64,000 nucleotides of DNA. It comes from Trebonia sp963767685. GTDB taxonomy: Bacteria; Actinomycetota; Actinomycetes; Streptosporangiales; Streptosporangiaceae. Under the pieces are notes generated by a model. That model saw nothing but the letters and a program-made list of their open reading frames with translations. It made no database searches and was not told where the DNA came from. Below, piece by piece: positions 17,563 to 25,029 of this stretch; the first letter of the stretch is position 1, and every line of letters starts with the position of its first letter. Position numbers and translations under genes: made by a program. The DNA is taken from contig CAVYEZ010000002.1 in assembly GCA_963767685.1 (NCBI GenBank), positions 1 through 64,000 of the forward strand. Reading direction: 5' to 3'.

Positions 17563-18861
17563 TCACACCGCCCACGCGGTCGAAGCGGCCGGGTCGAACG
17601 GGCAGCCGCCATTCTTCTGGTGCTGGATGATCTCGTCGCGGAAGTACTTGAGGGCCGAGGTGATCGGCACCGGCACGGCGTCGCCGAGGGCGCAGAACGC
17701 GCGGCCGATGATGTTCTCGCCCACGTCGAGGATCGTTTCCAGGTCCTCGTCGGTGCCCTCGCCGTTCTCCAGCCGCTGGAGCGTCCGCACCATCCAGTAC
17801 GAGCCCTCGCGGCACGGCGTGCACTTGCCGCAGGACTCGTGCTGGTAGAACTCCGTCCAGCGGAGCGCGGCCCGCAGCACGCAGGTGGTGTCGTCGAAGA
17901 TCTGCAGCGCCCGGGTGCCGAGCATGGACCCGGCGGCGCCCACGCCCTCGAAGTCAAGCGGGACGTCGAGGTGCTCGTGGGTGAGCAACGGGGTGGACGA
18001 CCCGCCCGGCGTCCAGAACTTGAGCGGGTGACCGGGCCGGAGCATGCCGCCCGCCAGGTCGATCAGCTCGCGCAGGGTGATGCCGAGCGGGGCCTCGTAC
18101 TGCCCGGGGGTCTTCACGTGACCCGACAGGGAGAAGATGCCGAAGCCCTTGGACCGCTCGGTGCCGAGCCCGCTGAACCACCCGGACCCGTTGCCGATGA
18201 TCGACGGCACGCTGGCGATCGACTCGACGTTGTTGATGACGGTCGGGCTGGCGTACAGGCCCTCCACCGCCGGGAACGGCGGCCGGTTCCGCGGCAGGCC
18301 GCGGTACCCCTCCAGGGAGGTCAGCAGCGCCGTCTCCTCGCCGCAGATGTAGGCGCCCGCGCCGGCGTGCACCACCAGCTTGAGGTCGAAGCCGCTGCCG
18401 AGGATGTCCTCGCCGAGGTAGCCCGCTTCCTGCGCCTGGGCCACCGCGTACTGCAGCCGCCGGATGACGTGCAGCACCTCGCCGCGCACGTAGATGAACG
18501 CGTGGCTGGCCCTGATCGCGTAGCAGGTGATGATGATGCCCTCGATGAGCACGTGCGGGTTGGCCATCATCAGCGGGATGTCCTTGCACGTGCCCGGCTC
18601 GGACTCGTCGGCGTTGACCGTCAGGTAGTGCGGCTTGCCGTCGTTCTGCGGGATGAAGGACCATTTCATGCCGGTCGGGAAGCCCGCGCCGCCGCGGCCG
18701 CGGAGCACGGCGTCCTTCACCGTGGCGATCACGTCGTCCGGCTCCATCGCGAGGGCCTTGGGCAGTGCCTTGTACCCGCCGAACCGGCGGTAGCCCTCGA
18801 TCGTGAACGAGTCGGGCTGGTCCCAGTTCGCGGTAAGTACCGGGGTGAGGGTGTCGGTCAT
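17563..18861 (-). CDS. nuoF: NADH-quinone oxidoreductase subunit F (NADH/FMN)
   Basis: The 432-residue NADH-oxidising subunit with FMN and one 4Fe-4S cluster. GRGGAGFPTGMKWSFIP is the FMN/NADH glycine-rich site, NADESEPGTCKD and GAGAYICGEETAL follow, and ESCGKCTPCREGS with a later Cys binds cluster N3. Length is normal. It overlaps nuoE by 4 bases. Confidence 0.97.
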   Translation of the reverse strand: MTDTLTPVLTANWDQPDSFTIEGYRRFGGYKALPKALAMEPDDVIATVKDAVLRGRGGAGFPTGMKWSFIPQNDGKPHYLTVNADESEPGTCKDIPLMMANPHVLIEGIIITCYAIRASHAFIYVRGEVLHVIRRLQYAVAQAQEAGYLGEDILGSGFDLKLVVHAGAGAYICGEETALLTSLEGYRGLPRNRPPFPAVEGLYASPTVINNVESIASVPSIIGNGSGWFSGLGTERSKGFGIFSLSGHVKTPGQYEAPLGITLRELIDLAGGMLRPGHPLKFWTPGGSSTPLLTHEHLDVPLDFEGVGAAGSMLGTRALQIFDDTTCVLRAALRWTEFYQHESCGKCTPCREGSYWMVRTLQRLENGEGTDEDLETILDVGENIIGRAFCALGDAVPVPITSALKYFRDEIIQHQKNGGCPFDPAASTAWAV

Positions 18862-19763
18862 GAGGACTCCTTGCTGTCCCGGGGGGACGACACTCCGGAA
18901 CCGCCCGCCGCCTCATGCTGAGGAGGCAGGCTGCCTTTTTCCGCGGCCCCGATTTCACGGGACGTCTCCGGCTGCCCGGAGTCCGATCCGGAATCCGATC
19001 CGGAATCCGATCCGGAATCCGCCGGCGGCGCCTTCCAGCCTCTTTCCTTGGCCAGCTCAAGGCCGACCAGGCTGGCCGGCCCGGCCGACGGGCCCTCGGT
19101 GGCCTGGCCGTCGCCGAACCCGGCGAGGATCCGGCTGGCCTGCTTCCAGGTGCACAGCCGGCTCGGGCCCCGGGTCGGCACCACCTGCTCGCCCGCCCGC
19201 AGGTCGTCGACCAGCTTCTTCGCCGACTGCGGCGTCTGGTTGTCGAAGAACTCCCAGTTGACCATCACCACGGGGGCGTAGTCGCAGGCCGCGTTGCACT
19301 CCAGGCGCTCCACCGCGACCTTGCCGTCGGGGGACTTGATGTCCCCCTCGTGGGCCTTGCCGCGCGTGTCATTGACGTCGCCGTGGCGGCCGAGGGCGAG
19401 CGGGTCGCCGTGCGGCTCGTCGGCGCCGGCGTCCGGGCGGCCGGCCACGTGCTTGGCGAGCTCGGCGTAGATCTGGTCGCCGCCCATGATCGCGCAGGTC
19501 GTGTTGATGCAGACCCCGACCTGGTACTCGGCGGCGGGCTCGTGCTTGTACATCGTGTAGAAGGTCGCGACCCCGCGCACCTCGGTCTGCGTGATGCCGA
19601 GCACCTCGGCGCAGAACGCCATCCCCTCGCCGGAGACGTAGCCCTCCTCCGCCTGCACCAGGTAGAGCAGCGGCAGCAGCGCGGACCGCGCCTGCGGGTA
19701 CCTTCCGGTAATCTCCGCGGCGTCCGCCTTCAGCCGGGTCAGCGTTTCCTCACTGAACGGCAT
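18858..19763 (-). CDS. nuoE: NADH-quinone oxidoreductase subunit E with long Ser/Asp tail
   Basis: The thioredoxin-like 2Fe-2S subunit of the NADH arm. Cluster ligands are Cys 85 and 90 (CINTTC) and Cys 156 and 160 (CNAAC). At 301 residues it is longer than bacterial NuoE of 160-240. The extra C-terminal 60 residues are hydrophilic and contain a Ser-Gly-Ser-Asp type repeat encoded by 12-base tandem units at 18981-19020. The tail is probably disordered. One-base TAATG overlap with nuoD. Confidence 0.95.
   Translation of the reverse strand: MPFSEETLTRLKADAAEITGRYPQARSALLPLLYLVQAEEGYVSGEGMAFCAEVLGITQTEVRGVATFYTMYKHEPAAEYQVGVCINTTCAIMGGDQIYAELAKHVAGRPDAGADEPHGDPLALGRHGDVNDTRGKAHEGDIKSPDGKVAVERLECNAACDYAPVVMVNWEFFDNQTPQSAKKLVDDLRAGEQVVPTRGPSRLCTWKQASRILAGFGDGQATEGPSAGPASLVGLELAKERGWKAPPADSGSDSGSDSGSDSGQPETSREIGAAEKGSLPPQHEAAGGSGVSSPRDSKESS
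18981..19020. repeat. 12-base tandem repeat in the nuoE 3' end
   Basis: A unit reading ATCCGATCCGGA is repeated about 3.3 times, encoding alternating Ser/Gly/Ser/Asp in the NuoE tail. The copies are nearly identical, suggesting recent expansion by slippage. Being a multiple of three it keeps the frame. Confidence 0.8.
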
Positions 19764-21127
19764 TACCGGTCAACGCCTCCAATCACCGGGTCGATCGACG
19801 CGATCGCCGGGATCACGTCCGCGAGGTTGCCGCCTTCGCACATCAGCGAGACGGCCTGCAAGTGGTGGAACGAGGGGTCGCGCAGGTGCGCGCGGTACGG
19901 CCGCGTTCCGCCGTCGCTGACGACGTGGCAGCCGATCTCGCCCTTGGGCGACTCGATCGGCACGTAGGCCTGGCCCGCCGGCACCCGGAAGCCCTCGGTC
20001 ACCAGCTTGAAGTGATGGATGAGGGCCTCCATGGACTGACCCATGATGTGGGCGATGTGCTCGGGTGACGGTCCGAGGCCGTCCGGGCCGAGCGACAGCC
20101 GGGCGGGCCAGCCGATCTTCGCGTCCTTGATCATCCACGGGTCGTTCGGCACGCTCGCGCGGTCCGCCAGCCGGTCCAGGCACTGCTCGATGATGCGCAG
20201 CGACTCCTGCATCTCGTCCATCCGCACGAGGTAGCGGCCGTAGGCGTCGCAGGTGCCGACCGTCGGGACGTCGAACTCGTAGGTCTCGTAGTCCAGGTAC
20301 GGCTGCGACTTCCGCAGGTCCCAGGGCAGTCCGGTCGCGCGCAGGAGCGGCCCGGTCACGCTGAGGGCCATGCAGCCCTCCAGGTCGAGGTAGGCGATGC
20401 CCTGGGTCCTCGCCTTGAACACCGGGTTCGCGTCGATCAGCGTGCGCAGGTCGTGGATCCAGGCCGGGGCCTTGCGCAGGAAGTCGCGGATCGCCTCGAT
20501 CCCGCCGGCCGGCAGGTCCTGCGCGACGCCACCGGGGCGGACGAACGCGTGGTTCATCCGCAGCCCGGTGATCAGCTCGAACAGGTCAAGGACGTTCTCC
20601 CGCATGCGGACGCCCTGCAGGAAGATCGTCGTCGCCCCGAGCTCAAGCCCGAACGGGCCGATCCCGCCGAGGTGGGAGGCGATCCGGTTCAGCTCGAGCA
20701 GCAGCACCCGGATCAGCTTGGCCCGCTCGGGCAGCTTGTCCTCGATGCCGAGCAGCCGCTCCACCGACAGGCAGTAGGCCGTCTCGTTGAATATCGGCGT
20801 CAGGTAGTCGGCCCGGGTGACGAACGTGGTGCCCTGCGTCCAGGTGCGGTACTCCAGGTTCTTCTCGATGCCGGTGTGGAGGTAGCCGATCGACGCGCGG
20901 ACGTCGGTGACGGTCTCCCCCTCCAGCGTCAGGACCAGCCGGAGCACGCCGTGGGTGGACGGGTGCTGCGGGCCCATGTTGACGACGATCTGCTCGTTCG
21001 AGCCGCGGTCCTCGTCGTTGGTGACCAGCTCGTCCCAGTCACCGCCGGCCACGTTGTAGACGCGTCCCTCGGTGGCCTCGGCCTCGGCGTCGGTTGCGCC
21101 CGCGGTCGCGTGCGTGGTGTCGCTCAT
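19763..21127 (-). CDS. nuoD: NADH-quinone oxidoreductase subunit D
   Basis: The 454-residue 49-kDa-type subunit that lines the quinone site. NMGPQHPSTHGVLRLVLTLEGE, IGYLHTGIEKNLE and the C-terminal SPKGEIGCHVVSDGGTRPYRAHLRDPSF are diagnostic. About 40 residues precede the family core. It overlaps nuoC by one base (TAATG). Confidence 0.97.
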   Translation of the reverse strand: MSDTTHATAGATDAEAEATEGRVYNVAGGDWDELVTNDEDRGSNEQIVVNMGPQHPSTHGVLRLVLTLEGETVTDVRASIGYLHTGIEKNLEYRTWTQGTTFVTRADYLTPIFNETAYCLSVERLLGIEDKLPERAKLIRVLLLELNRIASHLGGIGPFGLELGATTIFLQGVRMRENVLDLFELITGLRMNHAFVRPGGVAQDLPAGGIEAIRDFLRKAPAWIHDLRTLIDANPVFKARTQGIAYLDLEGCMALSVTGPLLRATGLPWDLRKSQPYLDYETYEFDVPTVGTCDAYGRYLVRMDEMQESLRIIEQCLDRLADRASVPNDPWMIKDAKIGWPARLSLGPDGLGPSPEHIAHIMGQSMEALIHHFKLVTEGFRVPAGQAYVPIESPKGEIGCHVVSDGGTRPYRAHLRDPSFHHLQAVSLMCEGGNLADVIPAIASIDPVIGGVDR

Positions 21128-21870
21128 TACGAGTACGACCTTCTTTCATCCGGCGGCGGCACCTTGGTGCCGCGGTACTCGACCGGGATGCCGCCGAGCG
21201 GGTAGTCCTTGCGCCCCGGGTGGCCCAGCCAGTCGTCGGGCATCTCGATCCTGGTGAGCGCGGGGTGCCCGTCGAAGATGATCCCGAAGAAGTCCCAGGT
21301 CTCCCGCTCATGCCAGTTGGCCGCCGGGTAAATACTCGTCACCGACGGCACGTGCCGGTCCGCGTCGGGGGTGCTTACCTCGAGCCGCAGCCGCCGGTTG
21401 TGCGTGATCGATACCAGGTGGTAAACGGCGCGCAGCTCGCGGCCGGCCTCGGCCGGGTAGTGCACGCCGGACACGCCGGAGAAGATCTCGAAGCGCAGCG
21501 CCGGGTCGTGCAGCAGCTTGTCGGCCACCGCGACCAGGTGCTCGCGGCGCACGTGGAAGGTGAGCTCGCCGCGGTCCACGACGACCCGCTCGACCGCGTC
21601 CGCGAAGCCGCTCCCGTCCGCGGCCAGCGCGACGCCGAGCGCCTGGGCCACCGCGTCGAAGTAGCCCCCGTAAGGCGGCTCGGAGGCCGGCGGCGGCGGC
21701 TTGAGCACCTGCAGGCCGCCGTACCCGGACGTGTCCGGGGTGTCGTGCACGCCGAACATGCCGGTGCGGACCACCGGGGCGGCGAGCCGCTCCTCGCCCA
21801 GCTTGGCCGGGAGCGACTCGTTCTCCTCGGCCTCCTCGGCGGGCGGCTGCCCGCCCGAGGGGGTGGTCAT
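21127..21870 (-). CDS. nuoC: NADH-quinone oxidoreductase subunit C
   Basis: The 247-residue 30-kDa subunit. The family signature ERETWDFFGIIFDGHPALTRIEMPDDWLGHPGRKDYPLGG is at the C-terminal end. The N-terminal 80 residues are a variable, Pro/Glu-rich extension typical of actinobacteria. ATGA overlap with nuoB. Confidence 0.96.
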   Translation of the reverse strand: MTTPSGGQPPAEEAEENESLPAKLGEERLAAPVVRTGMFGVHDTPDTSGYGGLQVLKPPPPASEPPYGGYFDAVAQALGVALAADGSGFADAVERVVVDRGELTFHVRREHLVAVADKLLHDPALRFEIFSGVSGVHYPAEAGRELRAVYHLVSITHNRRLRLEVSTPDADRHVPSVTSIYPAANWHERETWDFFGIIFDGHPALTRIEMPDDWLGHPGRKDYPLGGIPVEYRGTKVPPPDERRSYS

Positions 21871-22436
21871 AGCTCACTCCCAAGGTCATTGATGCCGGCG
21901 CTGACCCGCAGCGGGAGCAGGTTCAGCCGCGCTTCCTCAAGCTCGGTGATCTCCTCGTCGCGGTCGGGGCCGAGCTTCGTGTTCATGATCTTGTCGTGCA
22001 GCTTGAAGATCGAGTCCATCAGCATCTCCGGCCGCGGCGGGCAGCCGGGCAGGTAGATGTCCACCGGGACGATGTGGTCCACGCCCTGCACGATGGCGTA
22101 GTTGTTGAACATGCCGCCGCTCGACGCGCAGACGCCCATCGAGATGACCCACTTGGGCTCGGCCATCTGGTCGTAGATCTGCCGCAGCACCGGCGCCATC
22201 TTCTGGCTGACCCGCCCGGCGACGATCATCAGGTCGGCCTCGCGGGGAGTTGACCCGGTCTTCTCCATGCCGAACCGGGCCAGGTCGTGCCGCGGGCCCC
22301 CGGTCATCATCAACTCGATCGCGCAGCACGCCAGCCCGAACGTGGCCGGCCAGACCGAGCGGGCCCGGGCCCACCCGACTACCTTCTCGACCGAGGTCAG
22401 CAGGACGCCGCTCGGCAGCTTCTCTTCGATGCCCAT
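21867..22436 (-). CDS. nuoB: NADH-quinone oxidoreductase subunit B
   Basis: The 189-residue subunit holding the terminal 4Fe-4S cluster N2. Cluster residues are in GLACCAIE, GVCASSGGMFNNYA and YLPGCPPRPE. MGIEEKLPSG is the usual actinobacterial N-terminus; an ATG four codons earlier overlaps nuoA and cannot be excluded. Length is normal. Confidence 0.96.
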   Translation of the reverse strand: MGIEEKLPSGVLLTSVEKVVGWARARSVWPATFGLACCAIELMMTGGPRHDLARFGMEKTGSTPREADLMIVAGRVSQKMAPVLRQIYDQMAEPKWVISMGVCASSGGMFNNYAIVQGVDHIVPVDIYLPGCPPRPEMLMDSIFKLHDKIMNTKLGPDRDEEITELEEARLNLLPLRVSAGINDLGSEL

Positions 22437-22438
22437 CG

Positions 22439-22801
22439 CTAGTCCCATTCCAGGCCGCCGCGCCGCCAGACATAGGCGTACGCGACGAGCACGGTGATTA
22501 CGAAGGTGACCATCTCGACCAGGCCGAACACGCCCAGCTGGCCGAAGGTCACCGCCCACGGGTAGAGGAAAACGATCTCGATGTCGAAGACGATGAACAG
22601 CATCGCGGTCAGGTAGTACTTGACCGGGACCTTGCCACCGCCAAGCGGGATCGGGGTCGGCTCGATGCCGCACTCGTACGCGTCGAGCTTGGCCTTGTTC
22701 CAGCGCTTGGGCCCCATCTGCATGCCCGCGAATACCAGCGTGAACACGGCGAAGCCGGCGGCGAGCAGGAACAGCACGAGGATCGGTATGTACACCTTCA
22801 C
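22439..22801 (-). CDS. nuoA: NADH-quinone oxidoreductase subunit A
   Basis: A 120-residue, three-helix membrane subunit and first gene of the nuo cluster. KLDAYECGIEP and FIVFDIEIVFLYPWAV carry the conserved cytosolic-loop Cys and acidic residues. GTG start. Only 45 bases separate it from the menJ-like gene on the same strand, with no terminator between, so nuo is probably read from the promoter in front of that gene. Confidence 0.96.
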   Translation of the reverse strand: MKVYIPILVLFLLAAGFAVFTLVFAGMQMGPKRWNKAKLDAYECGIEPTPIPLGGGKVPVKYYLTAMLFIVFDIEIVFLYPWAVTFGQLGVFGLVEMVTFVITVLVAYAYVWRRGGLEWD

Positions 22802-22846
22802 CGTGAATTCGCCCCCTTCCTGTGGTCATTCATCCTAGGCACCGGG

Positions 22847-24175
22847 TTACCTGGAGCTCGGCGCGAGTCGGGTCATGGCGCTGATGACGCGGTCGCTGGC
22901 GTCGCCGTCCCGCGGGTCGGTCAGGTTGGCCAGCAGCTTCAGGGCGAACCGCATCAGCCGCGGGTGGTTCATGCCGCGACTTGTCGCGTACCGCATCAGC
23001 CTGGGCTTGCCGAGGAGCTGGACGAAGACCCGGCCGAGCGCGTAGTACCGGCCGTAGGCGGCCTGCAGTTCCTCCGGGTAAGAGCGCAGCACCCGCTCGG
23101 CCTCGGCGCGGGTCGGCCGCGCGAGGGCCTGGGCGACCACGCGGGCCAGCAGCTCGCCCGACTCCATCGCGTAGGCGATGCCCTCGCCGTTGAACGGGTT
23201 CACCATGCCGGCCGCGTCGCCGGCCAACAGCAGGCCCTTGTGGTAGTGCGGCGTGCGGTTGAACCCCATCGGCAGCGCGGCGCCGCGCACCGGCTCGGTG
23301 CGGTTCTCCTCGACGTAGCCCCACTCTTCCGGCATCGACCTGAGCCAGCGCTTGAGCAGCTCGCGGTAGTCGGTCTTGCCGAACGCGTCGGAGGTGTTCA
23401 GCATGCCGAGGCCGACGTTGGACGTGCCGTCGCCCATGCCGAAGATCCAGCCGTAGCCGGGCAGCAGCCGGTCGCCGTCCCACAGGTCGAGCCACGACTC
23501 CAGGTAGTCGTCCTCGTGCCGCGGCGACGTGTAGTAGGTGCGGACAGCGACGCCCATCGGCCGGTCGTCCCGCTTGCGCAGGCCCATGGCGACCGACAGG
23601 CGCGAGGAGTTCCCGTCCGCCGCGACGACCACGCGCGCGCGGTACGTGACACTGGAACCATGCACCCGTTCGGCGTTATCGAATCTTGACCTTGACTTTG
23701 ACTTCTCTTCAACCTCGGCCGTCGTCTCGACACCCACGATGCGACCGCTGTCGTCGAGAACCGGGCCGGTGACCGTGGTGCCCTCAAGCAGCTTGGCGCC
23801 CGCGGCCTGCGCGCGCCGGGCCAGCTGCTCGTCCAGCGACGCGCGGGTGCGCACCAGGCCGTAGCCGGGCCAGTTGCCCAGCTCAGGCCACTCAAGCTCG
23901 AGGCGCAGGCCGCCGCCGATGACGCGCAGGCCCTTGTTGCGCAGCCAGCCCGCTTCCTCGCTGACGTCCACGCCCATCGCGACCAGGGACTTAACCGCGC
24001 GGGGGGTCAGCCCGTCGCCGCACACCTTGTCCCTGGGGAACCGGGACTTCTCGATGAGCAGCACGTTAAGGCCCGCCTGGGCCAGGTAGTACGCGGCCGT
24101 GGAACCAGAAGGACCGGCGCCGACCACGATCACGTCGGCGTCGTCGTCCCGCTTGGCTGGCCCGTGTGAAGTCAC
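22847..24175 (-). CDS. Geranylgeranyl-reductase-family flavoprotein, probably menaquinone reductase (MenJ-like)
   Basis: An FAD-dependent oxidoreductase of about 442 residues. The dinucleotide motif DVIVVGAGPSGSTAAYYLAQAGLNVLLIEK is followed by FPRDKVCGDGLTPRAV, typical of the geranylgeranyl reductase family. LLAGDAAGMVNPFNGEGIAYAMESG is the second FAD motif. In mycobacteria a member of this family saturates one isoprene unit of menaquinone. The gene sits between nuoA and menG, with a polyprenyl synthase nearby, which fits that role. GTG at 24175 is preferred because the alternative GTG at 24211 lies inside the Rex box and lacks a ribosome site. It probably leads the nuo transcript. Confidence 0.8.
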   Translation of the reverse strand: MTSHGPAKRDDDADVIVVGAGPSGSTAAYYLAQAGLNVLLIEKSRFPRDKVCGDGLTPRAVKSLVAMGVDVSEEAGWLRNKGLRVIGGGLRLELEWPELGNWPGYGLVRTRASLDEQLARRAQAAGAKLLEGTTVTGPVLDDSGRIVGVETTAEVEEKSKSRSRFDNAERVHGSSVTYRARVVVAADGNSSRLSVAMGLRKRDDRPMGVAVRTYYTSPRHEDDYLESWLDLWDGDRLLPGYGWIFGMGDGTSNVGLGMLNTSDAFGKTDYRELLKRWLRSMPEEWGYVEENRTEPVRGAALPMGFNRTPHYHKGLLLAGDAAGMVNPFNGEGIAYAMESGELLARVVAQALARPTRAEAERVLRSYPEELQAAYGRYYALGRVFVQLLGKPRLMRYATSRGMNHPRLMRFALKLLANLTDPRDGDASDRVISAMTRLAPSSR

Positions 24176-24195
24176 TTGATGCAATCCTGGGGTTC

Positions 24196-24213
24196 TTGTG
24201 AACAGCTTCACAA
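24196..24213. promoter_or_regulatory. Rex operator upstream of menJ-like/nuoA-N
   Basis: TTGTGAA-CAGC-TTCACAA is a perfect 7-base inverted repeat with 4-base spacer, matching the consensus for Rex, the NADH/NAD+-sensing repressor. In Streptomyces coelicolor Rex represses the nuo operon and cytochrome bd genes. It lies 20 bases before the chosen start and just downstream of a possible -10 (TAAACT on the minus strand). The sequence match is seen; binding by Rex is inferred. Confidence 0.85.
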
Positions 24214-24293
24214 ATTCTTTGCCGTTAGTTTATTCCTGGCCCTGTTCGAGGCATTGGTCGCCCCTACCCTAGCGCCCCCGGTGTCAGAGCTTG

Positions 24294-25019
24294 CTAGAGG
24301 TTCCTGGCAACGTGGACGGCCACAATGCCGAGGGTGAGATCTCGCCACCGGACCGACGACCAGCCGGCCGCCCGGATCACGTCGGCGAGCTCCCGCTGGG
24401 CAGGCCAGTCGCTGATGGACTCGGCGAGGTACTCGTAGGCCACGGGGTTGCGCGCCGCGCGCCGGGCGATCGCTGGCAGGACGCCGGTCAGGTAACGCCG
24501 GTACAGCATATCGAGGGGCGCGATAGTGATCTCACTGAACTCACAGACCACCAGCCGCCCGCCGGGACGGGTCACGCGGCGCATCTCCTCCAGCGCGGCG
24601 CGCGTCCCGTGCACGTTCCGCAGCCCGAACGAGATCGTCACCGCGTCGAACGCGGCGTCCTTGAACGGGAGCCGGAGCGCGTCGCCCGCGGCGAAGGCGA
24701 CCCGCCCGCGCGTCTTGGCCTGGAACGGGTCGGTTTTCGCCTGCCGCGCCTGGCCCGCCTGCAGCATGCCGAGCGAGAAGTCGCAGGCCACGACGTCGGC
24801 GCCGAACTGCGCGAACGTGACGGAGGAGGTTCCCGTGCCGGCCGCCAGGTCGAGTACCCGGTCGCCGGGGCCCGCCTGCAGGATGCGCTGCACCCGGCGG
24901 CGCCACCAGCGGACCTGCCCCATCGACAAGACGTCGTTCATCAGGTCGTAGCGGCCCGCGAGCGCGTCAAACATCGCCGCCACTTCCGAGGGCTTCTTGT
25001 CGAGGTCAGCGCGTGTCAT
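24294..25019 (-). CDS. menG: Demethylmenaquinone methyltransferase
   Basis: A 241-residue SAM-dependent UbiE/MenG methyltransferase that methylates demethylmenaquinone in the last step of menaquinone synthesis. Motif I is VLDLAAGTGTSSVTFAQFGADVVACDFSLGMLQ. The UbiE signature region DAVTISFGLRNVHGTRAALEEMRRVTRPGGRLVVCEFSE follows. The N-terminal LAGRYDLMNDVLSMGQVRWWRR is also typical. It is 10 bases after the S9 peptidase gene and probably co-transcribed with it. Confidence 0.94.
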   Translation of the reverse strand: MTRADLDKKPSEVAAMFDALAGRYDLMNDVLSMGQVRWWRRRVQRILQAGPGDRVLDLAAGTGTSSVTFAQFGADVVACDFSLGMLQAGQARQAKTDPFQAKTRGRVAFAAGDALRLPFKDAAFDAVTISFGLRNVHGTRAALEEMRRVTRPGGRLVVCEFSEITIAPLDMLYRRYLTGVLPAIARRAARNPVAYEYLAESISDWPAQRELADVIRAAGWSSVRWRDLTLGIVAVHVARNL

Positions 25020-25029
25020 GGACCCAACG

